64,000 nucleotides of DNA from Coralloluteibacterium thermophilum (GTDB taxonomy: Bacteria; Pseudomonadota; Gammaproteobacteria; Xanthomonadales; Xanthomonadaceae), in NCBI RefSeq assembly GCF_042654365.1, contig NZ_JBHSGG010000041.1, positions 1-64,000 on the forward strand, written 5' to 3'. The translations under genes and the position numbers were made by a program. Positions 36,199 to 47,148 of the stretch are shown piece by piece. The notes beneath the pieces are model-generated. The model searched no databases. It was not told the origin of the DNA and saw nothing but the letters and a program-made list of their open reading frames with translations. Numbering within the stretch: the first letter of the stretch is position 1; each line of letters opens with the position of its first letter.

Positions 36199-37768
36199 GG
36201 GCGTCCTGCCCTGGCGCGAGCGTCTCCACGTCCTGCGGGATCAGTGCGCCGTCCAGCGCCGAGCGGGTGCGGCCGCCGCTGAACATGGCCCAGGCCGGGT
36301 CGCGCACGACGTTGCCGAAGCCGTCGAGACGCAGCTCGCCGGTGGCGCCGGGCACGCCGCGCTCTGCGCTGCGGCCGAGGTGGTCGAGGTAGGCCGTCAG
36401 CAGCCAGGCGTCGGCGCCGAAGGCGAACAGGCGCGCGCCATTGCCGCGGGCGGAGGGCAGGCGGCCCGACAGCGTCTCGGCCGTCGGCAGGCCCGGCGTG
36501 GCGCGCAGCATCCACGGCAGCTCGGGGTATTCGATGCCGTCCAGCTCGCGGTCCAGCTGCGGGTTGCCGCCGCCCGAGAGGACGAGGGAGGTCGCCATGA
36601 CCGGGCGGCCGCCCATGCCCACCGCGGTCAACTGCGGGACCAGCAGGCGCGCCTCCGGCGCGCGCAGCGCCATGAACACCGCATCGAAGTCGGCCCCGAC
36701 GCCGCTCATGCGGAGCTGTTCGCTGTAGTCCGGGCCCGGGCCGGCCAGCGCGATCTCCGCCACCACGTCGCCGCCCTCGGCGGCCACCCGCTCGCGGAAG
36801 GCGGCGGCGCTGCGGCGGCCGTTGTCGTCGCTGCCGAAGACCGACACCACGCGGCGCAGCCCGCGCTGCAGCAGGCGGTCGGCGGCGGCCACGCCCTCGT
36901 CCTCCGGCGCCAGGGAGAAGCTCGCGCTGCCCGGCGGGGGCGGGGCCTGGACGCGGTTCAGCGCCAGCAGCGGCACCGGCAGGTCGCCGGCGAAGAGCTG
37001 CGCCACCGACTCCTGCGACAGCGGGCCCACGACCAGCTGCGCGCCCTCGGCCACGGCGCGCTGGTAGGCGGCGAGGGCGCCCGCGGCCTCGGAATCGTAG
37101 AAGCGCACGTCCGGGCGCCTGCGGCGCTCGCCGTACCAGGCGGTGAGGTAGCCGTCGCGCACCGCGTTGCCGGCCGGGGCGAGACGCCCGCTCAGCGGCA
37201 GCAGCACCGCGACGCGCTCCGGCGGGCGGTAGCCGTCGGCCTCGGCGGTCGGCCAGTCTCCCGCCTCGATGCCGCCGGCGAGCTGGAGCTCGGGCGGCAG
37301 CGCGCGCGGCAGGGCCAGGCCGCGGCGGGTGAGTGCACGCGCGGCGGAGGGATAGAGCGGATGGCCCTCGGGCAGGGTGGCGGCGGCATCCGAGAGGGTG
37401 CGGTCCGGCAGGCGGGACAGCAGCGCGTCGATGCGGCGCTGGTTCGCGCCGGCGGCGTCCGGCGGCAGGATCGGCTGCAGGTAGGCGAGTTCGGCGGCGG
37501 CGCCGAAGTCGTCGCCGGTGCGCTCCAGCAGGTCGGCGCGGAGCGGGTGCCAACGGGCGCGGAGCGAGTCCGGCACCTGGTCGGCCTCGAGGTCGAGGCT
37601 GGCGAGGGCGGCCTCGGATTCGCCCAGGGCGGCCGAGGCCCGCGCCTGGTCGAGCTGCTGCCCGGCGCGGCCGGCATCCTGCGTTCGCGCCGGCCCGCGT
37701 TCGACCATCACGTTGGCGCAGCCACCGGCGAGGAGGCTGGCGACACACAGCACGAGGAGGCGTTTCAT
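36176..37768 (-). CDS. lpoA: Penicillin-binding protein activator LpoA (YraM)
   Basis: Outer-membrane lipoprotein that in E. coli stimulates the peptidoglycan synthase PBP1A from outside; 530 residues. The lipobox is LAGGC with Cys17. The N-terminal part (about 30-160) is helical and TPR-like; from about 185 it is a periplasmic-binding-protein fold starting VAVLLPLSGRLAPAGNAVRDG. The start at 37768 gives the lipoprotein signal; the longer frame has none. Divergent from rsmI with 160 nt between, the common order in proteobacteria. Confidence 0.92.
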   Translation of the reverse strand: MKRLLVLCVASLLAGGCANVMVERGPARTQDAGRAGQQLDQARASAALGESEAALASLDLEADQVPDSLRARWHPLRADLLERTGDDFGAAAELAYLQPILPPDAAGANQRRIDALLSRLPDRTLSDAAATLPEGHPLYPSAARALTRRGLALPRALPPELQLAGGIEAGDWPTAEADGYRPPERVAVLLPLSGRLAPAGNAVRDGYLTAWYGERRRRPDVRFYDSEAAGALAAYQRAVAEGAQLVVGPLSQESVAQLFAGDLPVPLLALNRVQAPPPPGSASFSLAPEDEGVAAADRLLQRGLRRVVSVFGSDDNGRRSAAAFRERVAAEGGDVVAEIALAGPGPDYSEQLRMSGVGADFDAVFMALRAPEARLLVPQLTAVGMGGRPVMATSLVLSGGGNPQLDRELDGIEYPELPWMLRATPGLPTAETLSGRLPSARGNGARLFAFGADAWLLTAYLDHLGRSAERGVPGATGELRLDGFGNVVRDPAWAMFSGGRTRSALDGALIPQDVETLAPGQDARDDIPYE

Positions 37769-37928
37769 CGAGACGCAGGTCCGTTCATCGGGCGGGGGTG
37801 GGATGATACCCGCTGCGTTCGCGTGCGCCGGGTGAGCGCTGTACGCCCTGTGCCGCTGCCGCCTCCCCGGGCTCCTCCGGCGCAGGCCCCGCCCGCGGCC
37901 CTCCCGTCCTCTCCAGTCTCCCATCGCC

Positions 37929-38759
37929 ATGACCGCTTCCCCCACGCCAGGCACGCTCTTCGTCGTCGCCACCCCCATCGGCAACCTCGACGACATCGCG
38001 CCGCGCGCCCTGGAGACCCTGCGACGGGCGGACGCGGTCTGCGCCGAGGACACCCGCCACACCCGCCGCCTGCTGGCCCACTTCGGCATCGAGCGGCCGC
38101 TCCTGGCCCTGCACGAGCACAACGAGACGGCGCAGGCGGATGCCCTGGTGGCGCGGCTGGCCGGCGGCGCCTCGCTCGCCCTGGTGAGCGACGCCGGCAC
38201 GCCGCTGGTGAGCGATCCCGGTTTCGTGCTGGTCCGGGCGGCGCGCGCGGCGGGCATCCGGGTCAGTCCGGTGCCGGGCGCCTGCGCCGCGGTGGCCGCC
38301 CTCTCCGTCGCCGGCATCCCCAGCGACCGCTTCGCCTTCGAGGGCTTCCTGCCCGCCAAGGCGGGACTGCGGCGCGAGCGCCTGCAGGCCCTGGCCGGAG
38401 AGCCGCGCACCCTGGTGTTCTACGAGAGCGCGCACCGCATCGAGGCCTCCCTGGCCGACATGGCGGCCCTGCTCGGGCCCGACCGCCCTGCGGCCATCGC
38501 CCGCGAGCTCACCAAGCTGTTCGAGACGGTGCTGGACGGCCCGCTGGGCGATCTCGCCGCGCGCGTCGCCACCGATCCCGACCAGCGCCGCGGGGAGTTC
38601 GTCGTGGTGGTGCAGGGCGCCGGCGAGGATGCCGACGCGGCCCTCGCCGAGGGCAGGCGGGTCTACGCCCTGCTGAGCGCCCACCTCCCGCCGTCCCAGG
38701 CCGCCCGCCTCGCGGCCGAGATCACCGGGGCGCCGAGGAAGGGGTTGTATGGGGGGTGA
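37929..38759 (+). CDS. rsmI: 16S rRNA (cytidine(1402)-2'-O)-methyltransferase RsmI
   Basis: SAM-dependent enzyme of the tetrapyrrole methylase fold that modifies C1402 in the ribosomal P site; 276 residues. Typical stretches are GTLFVVATPIGNLDDIAPRAL, AEDTRHTRRLL, SDAGTPLVSDPGF and VFYESAHRI. The stop is followed within 3 nt by a heptamer array. Confidence 0.96.
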   Translation: MTASPTPGTLFVVATPIGNLDDIAPRALETLRRADAVCAEDTRHTRRLLAHFGIERPLLALHEHNETAQADALVARLAGGASLALVSDAGTPLVSDPGFVLVRAARAAGIRVSPVPGACAAVAALSVAGIPSDRFAFEGFLPAKAGLRRERLQALAGEPRTLVFYESAHRIEASLADMAALLGPDRPAAIARELTKLFETVLDGPLGDLAARVATDPDQRRGEFVVVVQGAGEDADAALAEGRRVYALLSAHLPPSQAARLAAEITGAPRKGLYGG

Positions 38760-38762
38760 GGA

Positions 38763-38916
38763 GAAGCGGGAATGGGGAATCGGGAATCGGGACCTGGGGC
38801 GAGGTACGGCCTGCTGCTGCGCCACCCGGCGACGCCTTCAGACGGAGCGTTCCTCCCCGAAGCCAAGCGACCCAACCATTCCCAATTCCCGATTCCCGAT
38901 TCCCCATTCCCGCTTC
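38763..38916. repeat. Heptamer inverted array between rsmI and rnpB
   Basis: The left arm (38763-38797) starts GAAGCGGGAATG and has units AATG, AATC, AATC, ACCT. The right arm (38876-38916) is an exact reverse complement of the outer 30 nt of the left arm (38887-38916 against 38763-38792) and then diverges: it adds two ATTCCC units where the left arm has GGGACCTG. The 78-nt core has no gene. The right arm reaches the -35 region of the likely rnpB promoter. Confidence 0.88.
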
Positions 38917-38930
38917 ATCCCCCCAACCCA

Positions 38931-38939
38931 TGCCACAAT
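38931..38939 (+). promoter_or_regulatory. Probable extended -10 element for rnpB
   Basis: TGcCACAAT ends 10 nt before the first base of the RNase P RNA, the expected distance for its transcription start. No good -35 is seen; that region (around 38911-38917) is the outer end of the heptamer array. Confidence 0.5.
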
Positions 38940-38949
38940 CCCGTCCGGC

Positions 38950-39313
38950 GGAGTCGACCAGGCAGTCGCGTCATCCTTCGGGATGCCGAGGAAAGTCCGG
39001 GCTCCACAGAGCAGGGTGCCAGGTAACGCCTGGGCGGCGCGAGCCGACGGAAAGTGCAACAGAGAGCAGACCGCCGATGGCCGTCCGCCGCTTCGGTGGC
39101 GGTCGGATCAGGCAAGGGTGAAACGGTGCGGTAAGAGCGCACCGCGAGTCCGGCAACGGACCGGCACGGCAAACCCCACCCGGAGCAAGACCGAATAGGG
39201 ACCTCACGACGTTGCTCGCGTCGGGTCCGGGTAGGTCGCTCGAGCGCTGCGGCGACGCAGCGCCTAGAGGAATGACTGTCCACGACAGAACCCGGCTTAT
39301 CGGCCGGCTCCGC
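38950..39313 (+). ncRNA. rnpB: RNase P RNA, bacterial class A
   Basis: Catalytic RNA for tRNA 5' maturation, about 364 nt. Conserved elements in order: GGAGTCGACCAGGCAGTCGC (P1-P4 start), GAGGAAAGTCCGGGCTCC, AGGGTGCCAGGTAACGCCTGG, GGAAAGTGCAACAGAGAGCA, GGTGAAACGGTGCGGTAAGA, CGGAGCAAGACCGAATAG and the P4 3' strand AGAGGAATGACTGTCCACGA, closing with CCCGGCTTATCGGCCGGCTCC, which pairs with the 5' end (P1). The end point is set by P1 and may be off by a few bases. Confidence 0.96.
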
Positions 39314-39478
39314 CCCTTCTTCCTTCTCGCATCGCCGGTTCCGGCGGCGCCGGCGTGCCCGACTTGGGGGCCGCTCCTCGCGCGCCCGGGCAGGTTCGGG
39401 CGCTAGCTGCCTGAATTTCACGGGAAAACGACATCGCGGGCGCCGTCTGTCGCCACGCCTTTCTGAATGAAAACAGTG

Positions 39479-39538
39479 CCTGCGGGCCACTTCTTGAACC
39501 TGAGTGTCAAGTTCGCGTTAAGCCCTTGATCCCGCAGG
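39479..39538. other. Nested inverted repeats upstream of mraZ
   Basis: CCTGCGGG (39479-39486) and CCCGCAGG (39531-39538) can enclose a 44-nt loop that itself holds CTTGA/TCAAG (39493-39511). The stretch is richer in A and T than its surroundings. It may be a leader structure, a small RNA or an operator; I see no open frame. The rest of the gap 39314-39478 shows nothing recognisable. Confidence 0.4.
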
Positions 39539-39558
39539 CGATTCCCTCCCGAACCGTG

Positions 39559-39587
39559 TTGACAGTCTCAGGACCTGAGACTAAGGT
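39559..39587 (+). promoter_or_regulatory. Candidate promoter of the dcw cluster with a palindromic spacer
   Basis: A consensus -35 (TTGACA, 39559-39564) is followed after exactly 17 bp by TAAGGT (39582-39587) as -10. The 17-bp spacer is a perfect palindrome, GTCTCAGGACCTGAGAC, a plausible repressor site. Downstream, GGG triplets at 39588, 39598 and 39607 resemble the roughly 10-bp-spaced boxes bound by MraZ, but one interval is 9. The start would give a leader of about 80 nt before mraZ. Confidence 0.55.
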
Positions 39588-39675
39588 GGGCAACCGAGGG
39601 AAATTCGGGAATTTTGTGGTTTTTAGTGTCGTGCCTCGGTGCGGCGTGGGTGGGCAGGGCTTCCAGGCGTAGACG

Positions 39676-40122
39676 ATGTTCCAGGGCGAGACCGCCATCA
39701 CCATCGACGACAAGGGTCGTCTGGCGATTCCCACCGCCTTCCGGGAGCTGGTCGCGCGCGAGTGCAACAGCCGCCTGATCGTCACCTACAACCCCTTCGA
39801 GCACGGCTGCCTGTGGCTGTTCCCGCAGGCGGAATGGGAGTCGGTGCGCGACCAGGTCATGCGCCTGCCGAGCGTCAAGGCGACCCACCGCAACATGCAG
39901 TTGAAGCTGGTCGGTGCGGCCACCCCGGTGGAGGCCGACGGCAACGGGCGCGTGCTGCTGCCCTCGAGCCATCGCCATGCCGCCGGGCTCGAGAAGAAGG
40001 CCGTCCTCCTGGGGATGGGCAACAAGTTCGAGCTGTGGAGCGAGCAGGCGCACCTGGCGCAGATCCGTCGCACGATCTCGGAGGACGAGATCAGCGACGA
40101 CATGCTCGACCTCAGGCTGTAA
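39676..40122 (+). CDS. mraZ: Transcriptional regulator MraZ
   Basis: DNA-binding regulator of the dcw cluster; 148 residues with two SpoVT/AbrB-like half-domains. The N-terminal one starts MFQGETAITIDDKGRLAIPTAF, and the DKGR motif returns as ADGNGRVLLPSSHR at about 88-101. It forms ring-shaped oligomers and represses its own promoter in E. coli. First gene of the cluster, 15 nt before rsmH. Confidence 0.95.
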   Translation: MFQGETAITIDDKGRLAIPTAFRELVARECNSRLIVTYNPFEHGCLWLFPQAEWESVRDQVMRLPSVKATHRNMQLKLVGAATPVEADGNGRVLLPSSHRHAAGLEKKAVLLGMGNKFELWSEQAHLAQIRRTISEDEISDDMLDLRL

Positions 40123-40137
40123 CGGGAGGGCGCCGGC

Positions 40138-41073
40138 ATGGGGACGACCACCCCGAGCCATCTCCCGGTGATGTACGCGCAGGTGCTCGACGGCCTGCGC
40201 ATCCGCCCGGATGGCCGCTACCTCGACGGCACCTTCGGGCGCGGCGGGCACGCACGCGGCGTGCTCGAGCGGCTGGGTGACGGAGGGCGACTGCTGCTGA
40301 TGGACAAGGACCCCGAGGCGATCGCGGTGGCGCAGGCGGGTTTCGGCGCCGACGCACGGGTGTCGCTCTACCGCGGCAGCTTCGCCGACCTCGGCGTCTG
40401 GGACGAGACCACGGCCGGCCTCGACGGCGTGCTGTTCGATCTCGGCGTGTCCTCGCCGCAGCTCGACGAGGCCCGGCGCGGGTTCTCGTTCGGCAAGGAC
40501 GGCCCGCTCGACATGCGCATGGACCCCGACTCGGGCGAGAGCGCGGCCGAGTGGCTGGCGCGCGCCGGCGAGGCCGAGATCGCCGACGTCCTGTGGACCT
40601 ACGGCGAGGAGCGCATGAGCCGCCGCATCGCGCGCGCCATCGTGGCCCGCCGCGCGGAGGCGCCGCTGGTCCGCACCGCCGAGCTCGCCGACCTCGTCGC
40701 CGGCATCGTCGGCCGCCGCGACACCGGCATCCATCCGGCCACGCGCAGCTTCCAGGCCATCCGCATCCACGTGAACCGCGAGCTGGCCGATCTCGAGGAC
40801 GGCCTCGCCGCGGCCCACGCACGGCTGAAGCCGGGCGGGCGGCTGGTGGTCATCAGCTTCCACTCGCTGGAAGACCGCATCGTCAAGCAGTTCATCAACG
40901 CCCGTGCCAAGGCGCCGCCGGGCAACCGGCGCATGCCGGTCGCGGAGGCGTTCGCGCCGACGCTGCGCGACATCGGCGGCGCCCGGCGCGCCGACGCCGG
41001 CGAGATCGCCGCCAACCCCCGCGCGCGCAGTGCGGTGCTGCGCGTGGCCGAACGCCTGGAGGTCGCGGCATGA
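40138..41073 (+). CDS. rsmH: 16S rRNA (cytosine(1402)-N4)-methyltransferase RsmH
   Basis: Methylates the N4 of C1402, the same nucleotide as RsmI; 311 residues. Motifs are HLPVMYAQVLDGL, YLDGTFGRGGHARGVL (SAM-binding), DLGVSSPQLD and, later, ISFHSLEDRIVKQF. The SD GGGAGG lies about 9 nt before the ATG. The stop overlaps ftsL (ATGA). Confidence 0.96.
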   Translation: MGTTTPSHLPVMYAQVLDGLRIRPDGRYLDGTFGRGGHARGVLERLGDGGRLLLMDKDPEAIAVAQAGFGADARVSLYRGSFADLGVWDETTAGLDGVLFDLGVSSPQLDEARRGFSFGKDGPLDMRMDPDSGESAAEWLARAGEAEIADVLWTYGEERMSRRIARAIVARRAEAPLVRTAELADLVAGIVGRRDTGIHPATRSFQAIRIHVNRELADLEDGLAAAHARLKPGGRLVVISFHSLEDRIVKQFINARAKAPPGNRRMPVAEAFAPTLRDIGGARRADAGEIAANPRARSAVLRVAERLEVAA

Positions 41074-41339
41074 CCTTCCGCGTCGCCGCCTTCGTGCTGC
41101 TGCTCGCCGCCGCCCTCGCCAGCGCGGTCGGGGTGGTGTACGCGCGCCACGAGCACCGGCAGCGCTTCATCGAGCTCAACGCGCTGGAGAACGAGCGCGA
41201 CGAGCTCGACATCGAGTTCGGCCGCCTCCAGCTCGAGCAGGCGACGCTTGGCGAGACCCACCAGATCCAGCGCATCGCCGGCGAGCGCCTGCAGATGCGC
41301 TTCCCCGAGGGTGGCGACATCGTGGTGGTGAAGCCATGA
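41070..41339 (+). CDS. ftsL: Cell division protein FtsL
   Basis: Small bitopic division protein; 89 residues. A membrane span (about 4-22) precedes a leucine-zipper-like coiled coil (about 25-65) that pairs with FtsB and supports FtsQ/FtsW/FtsI. The end, MRFPEGGDIVVVKP, matches the common FtsL tail. Overlaps rsmH by 4 bp and ftsI by 4 bp. Confidence 0.93.
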   Translation: MTFRVAAFVLLLAAALASAVGVVYARHEHRQRFIELNALENERDELDIEFGRLQLEQATLGETHQIQRIAGERLQMRFPEGGDIVVVKP

Positions 41340-43221
41340 GGGGCGCCGCGCGCAACGTGCGCCAGCCGCAGCGCGGAACGCCGGTCCGCGGGGCCCGCAT
41401 GGGCTCCGGCTTCGACGTGCGCCGCCGGGTGGGCGTGGTCGCGGGCGTGCTCGGCCTGTGCGCGGCCGCCGTGGTGGTGCGCGCGCTCGACCTGCAGGTG
41501 ATCGAGAACGACTTCTACCAGCAGCAGGGCGATGCGCGGTTCCTGCGCGAGATCCCCATCCCGACCTCGCGCGGCATGATCACCGACCGCAACGGCGAGC
41601 CGCTGGCGGTGTCGTCGCCGGTCGAGTCGCTGTGGGCCAACCCGCGCGAGCTGGTCAACCATCCCGACCGCCTGCCGGAGCTGGCGCAGGCCCTGGGCAC
41701 GCCGCTGGAGACCCTGCGCGAGCGCATCGAGGCCCGCCGCGACAAGGAGTTCGTCTACCTGCGCCGGCACATGAACCCGGACGACGCCCAGGCCATCGTC
41801 GACCTCGGCGTGCCGGGCGTGTTCGCGCAGCGCGAGTTCCGCCGCTTCTATCCGCTCGGCGAGGTGATGTCCCACATCCTGGGCACCACCAACATCGACG
41901 ACCGCGGCCAGGAGGGCCTGGAGCTGGCCTTCGACGAGTGGCTGACCGGCAAGCCGGGCGCCAAGAAGGTCATCCGCGACCGCCGCGGCAAGTTCGTCGA
42001 GAACGTCGACCTCGTGCGCGCGGCCGAGCCGGGCCGGGAGCTGACGCTGTCCATCGACCGCCGCATCCAGTACCTGGCCTACAGTGCGCTGGGCAAGGCC
42101 CTGGCGGAGAACAAGGCCAGCTCGGGCTCGGTGGTGGTGCTGGACGTGCGCAACGGCGAGATCCTCGCCATGGCCAACCTGCCGTCCTACAACCCCAACC
42201 TGCGCGCGCCCAGCGAGCCCGGCTCGCGGCGCAACCGTGCTGTCACCGACCTCATGGAGCCGGGGTCGACGATGAAGACGATGACCGTCGCCGCGGCGCT
42301 GGAGGCCGGCATCGCCACGCCCGCCCGGATGATCGAGACCAGCCCCGGCTACATGCGCGTGGGCAACGCCACCGTGCGCGACATCCGCAACTTCGGCTAC
42401 ATCGACGTCACCGGCATCATCACCAAGTCCTCCAACGTCGGCACCACCAAGCTGGCGCTGGAGATGACCGCCGAGCACCAGCACGACGTGCTGCGCCGCT
42501 TCGGCTTCGGCCAGCCGACCGGCTCGGGCTTCCCCGGCGAGGCGGCAGGCGTGCTGACCAACCCGCGCACCTGGGGGCAGGTGCACCGGGCGACCATCTC
42601 CTACGGCTACGGGCTGTCCGCCACGCCGCTGCAGCTCGCCCAGGCCTATGCCGCCATCGGCAACGGCGGGCGCATGCACACCCCGACCTTCATCAAGGGC
42701 GGCACGCGCGACGAAGGCCGCCAGGTCATCGACCCGCGCATCGCGCGCCAGCTCATCGACATGATGGAGACGGTGACCGGGCCGGAGGGCGGCGCGCGCC
42801 GCGCCAACGTCTCCGGCTACCGCGTCGCCGGCAAGACCGGCACCTCGCGGCGCGCGGTCAGCGGCGGCTACGAGCGCCGCTACATCTCCATGTTCGCCGG
42901 GCTGGTGCCCGCCAGCGAGCCGCGCTTCGCGATGGTGGTGGCGATCCAGGATCCGGATACGAGCGCCTACTACGGCGGCCTAGTCGCCGCACCCGTATTC
43001 CACGACGTGATGGACGGGGCGCTGCGGCTGATGGACGTGCCGCCGGACCGCGTCGAGCAGTGGCTGGCGGTGGGGTCCGACCTGCCGGGGCGCGACGATC
43101 CCGACGACATGCAGAACGTCGCCGACGCGCCGCCGCCGGCGATGGTCACCCTCGAGGAGATGCCGGTCGCGGCCAGCCGCGAACCCGCGCTGCCCGCCAC
43201 CATCGGCGCGGGAGCGGGCCA

Positions 43222-43225
<4 letters not shown>
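41336..43225 (+). CDS. ftsI: Septal peptidoglycan transpeptidase FtsI (PBP3)
   Basis: Class B penicillin-binding protein for septum synthesis; 629 residues. An N-terminal membrane anchor (about 34-52), the dimerisation/pedestal domain, then the transpeptidase with Ser311 in STMK (most FtsI have STVK), the SSN triad and KTGT at Lys500. The C-terminal tail of about 50 residues is Pro/Asp-rich and unstructured. Beta-lactams would act here. The start at 41336 is in an ATGA overlap with ftsL. Confidence 0.96.
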
Positions 43226-44702
<1,477 letters not shown>

Positions 44703-44706
<4 letters not shown>

Positions 44707-46076
44707 GGCCGCAGTCCCTGTCCCGGCTCGCGACCTGGTGCGGCGGCCGTCTGCACGGCGAGGACGTGCGGGTGAGCGACGTCGCCATCGACTCGCGCGC
44801 GGCCGGTCCCGCCAGCCTGTTCGTGGCGCTGCGCGGCGAACGCGCCGACGGCCACGACTTCGTGGCCTCCGCCGGCGCGGCCGCGGCCCTGGTCGAGCGG
44901 GTGGTGGAGGCCGGCGTGCCGCAGCTGGTGGTCGGCGACACCCAGGCCGCGCTCGGCCGCATCGCGCGCGGGGTGCAGGCGGACCGCGCCACGCGCGTGC
45001 TGGCGGTGACCGGCAGCAACGGCAAGACCACCGTCAAGACCCTGCTCGCGGGCATCCTCGCCCACGCCGGCCGCACCTACGCCAATCCCGGCAACCGCAA
45101 CAACGAGATCGGCCTGCCGCTGGCTGTGCTGGAGGCCCCGGACGAGGCCGACTTCGCCGTCTACGAGATGGGCGCGGGCAAGCCGGGCGACATCGCCTAC
45201 CTCACCGACATCGTCGCGCCCGACGTCGCGCTGGTGAACAACGTTGCGGCGGCGCACCTGGAGCGCATGGGCTCCCTGCTCGGCATCGCCGACACCAAGG
45301 CCGCTATCTACAGGGCGCTGCGCCCGGGCGGTACCGCCGTGATCAACGCGGACGACGCCTTCGCGCCCTGGTTCGCCACGCAGGCCGGCGCGCATGCCGT
45401 GCTGCGCTTCGGCATCGAGGCCAGCGCCGACGTCGTGGCGACGGACATCGTCCCCGGCGCCGAGGGCAGCCGCTTCCTGCTGCGCGCGCCACAGGGCGAA
45501 CGCGCCATCGCCCTCCCGCTGCCGGGCCGCCACAACGTACGCAACGCGCTCGCGGCGGCCGCCTGCGCGCTCGCGGCAGGCGCCGGACTCGACCACGTCG
45601 CCGCTGGCCTGGCCGGCGCGGCGCCGGTGCCGGGGCGCCAGGTCGCGCATGCGCTGTCGGGCGGGGCGGTGCTGGTCGACGACAGCTACAACGCCAACCC
45701 CGCCTCGCTGGTCGCGGCCATCGACACCCTCGCCGACCAGGGCGGCGAGGCCTGGCTGGTGCTGGGCGACATGAAGGAGCTCGGTCCCGAGGCCGAGGCC
45801 CTGCACGCCGAGTGCGGTGCCCGCGCCCGCGCGCGCCGCATCGCCCGCCTCTACGCCACCGGGGCGCTCTCGGCGGCCGCGGTGGCCGCCTTCGGCCCGC
45901 AGGGGCGCCATTTCCACGACCGCGAGAGCCTGGTCGCCGCGCTCCGCGCCGACCTCGCCGCGGCCGCCACCCCACCGCGCGTCCTGGTCAAGGGCTCGCG
46001 CTCGAGCGCGATGGATCGCGTCGTCGCCGCGCTGCTGCCGGCGGCCCAACCCGAGGACGCGACGCATGCTGCTTGA
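44703..46076 (+). CDS. murF: UDP-MurNAc-pentapeptide synthetase MurF
   Basis: Adds D-Ala-D-Ala to the UDP-MurNAc-tripeptide; 457 residues. The ATP loop is TGSNGKTTVK (103-112); ANPGNRNNEIGLP and VDDSYNANPASL are typical MurF stretches. It starts in an ATGA overlap with murE and its stop overlaps mraY by 11 bp. Confidence 0.96.
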
Positions 46077-47148
46077 ACTGGCGCGCTGGCTGCAGGAGCT
46101 CGACAGCTTCTTCACGGTGTTCAACTACATCACCCTGCGCGCGATCCTGGGTGCGCTGACCGCGCTCGGCCTGTCGCTGTGGCTCGGGCCGCCGGTGATC
46201 CGCCGGCTCGCGCAGTTCAAGGGCGGCCAGCCCATCCGCACCGACGGCCCGCAGTCGCACTTCTCCAAGGCGGGCACGCCGACCATGGGCGGCGCGCTGA
46301 TCCTGCTGGCGGTGTCGCTGTCGACCCTGCTGTGGGCCGACCTGCACAACCGCTACGTGTGGGTCGTGCTCGCGGTGCTGGTGTCGTTCGGCGCCATCGG
46401 CTGGCTGGACGACTGGATCAAGATCGCCAAGCGCGACCCCAACGGCCTGCGCTCGCGCAGCAAGTACGCGCTGCAGTCGCTGTTCGGCCTCGCCGCGGCG
46501 GTGTTCCTGTTCCTGAGCGCGGACGCACCCTCCAACACGCAGTTCTTCCTGCCCCTGCTCAAGGACGCGGTGTTCCCGCTGGGGCTGGGCTTCATCGTCG
46601 TCGCCTACTTCTGGATCGTCGGCTTCTCCAACGCGGTGAACCTCACCGACGGCCTCGACGGGCTGGCGATCATGCCCAGCGTCCTGGTCGCCGGCGCGCT
46701 GGGCGTGTTCGCCTACCTCTCGGGCCACGCCGAGTTCTCGCTCTACCTGCAGATCCCGCAGGTGCCCGGCGCCGGCGAGCTCGCCATCTTCTGCGCGGCC
46801 ATCGCCGGGGCGGGCCTGGGCTTCCTGTGGTTCAACACCTATCCGGCACAGGTGTTCATGGGCGACATCGGCGCCCTCGCCCTGGGCGCGGCCATCGGCA
46901 CCATCGCCGTCATCGTCCGCCAGGAGCTGGTGCTGGTGATCATGGGCGGCATCTTCGTGATCGAGACGCTCTCGGTCATGGCCCAGGTGGCGAGCTTCAA
47001 GCTCACCGGCAAGCGCATCTTCCGGATGGCGCCGATCCACCACCACTTCGAGCTCAAGGGCTGGCCCGAGCCGCGCGTGATCGTCCGCTTCTGGATCATC
47101 ACCGTGGTGCTGGTCCTCGTGGGCCTGGCGACGCTCAAGGTGCGCTGA
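46066..47148 (+). CDS. mraY: Phospho-MurNAc-pentapeptide transferase MraY
   Basis: Integral membrane enzyme that makes lipid I on undecaprenyl phosphate; 360 residues with ten expected spans. Signature stretches are GTPTMGGALIL, FGAIGWLDDWIK (the Asp-Asp pair), VNLTDGLDGLA and the His-rich MAPIHHHFELKGWPE. The stop overlaps the ftsW start by one base, so there is no room for murD, which stands here in E. coli. Confidence 0.97.
   Translation: MLLELARWLQELDSFFTVFNYITLRAILGALTALGLSLWLGPPVIRRLAQFKGGQPIRTDGPQSHFSKAGTPTMGGALILLAVSLSTLLWADLHNRYVWVVLAVLVSFGAIGWLDDWIKIAKRDPNGLRSRSKYALQSLFGLAAAVFLFLSADAPSNTQFFLPLLKDAVFPLGLGFIVVAYFWIVGFSNAVNLTDGLDGLAIMPSVLVAGALGVFAYLSGHAEFSLYLQIPQVPGAGELAIFCAAIAGAGLGFLWFNTYPAQVFMGDIGALALGAAIGTIAVIVRQELVLVIMGGIFVIETLSVMAQVASFKLTGKRIFRMAPIHHHFELKGWPEPRVIVRFWIITVVLVLVGLATLKVR

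Noticed and set aside
35524..36282. Open frames with repeated Pro-rich heptad-like peptides across the 35.5-35.8 kb array
   Set aside because: They are translations of the GCCCCAA-type tandem units, without a start signal, and run antisense into yraN.
38749..39198. Protein-coding frames spanning the rsmI-rnpB gap and the RNase P RNA
   Set aside because: The region is fully explained by the heptamer array and a well-conserved rnpB; the peptides have no homology.
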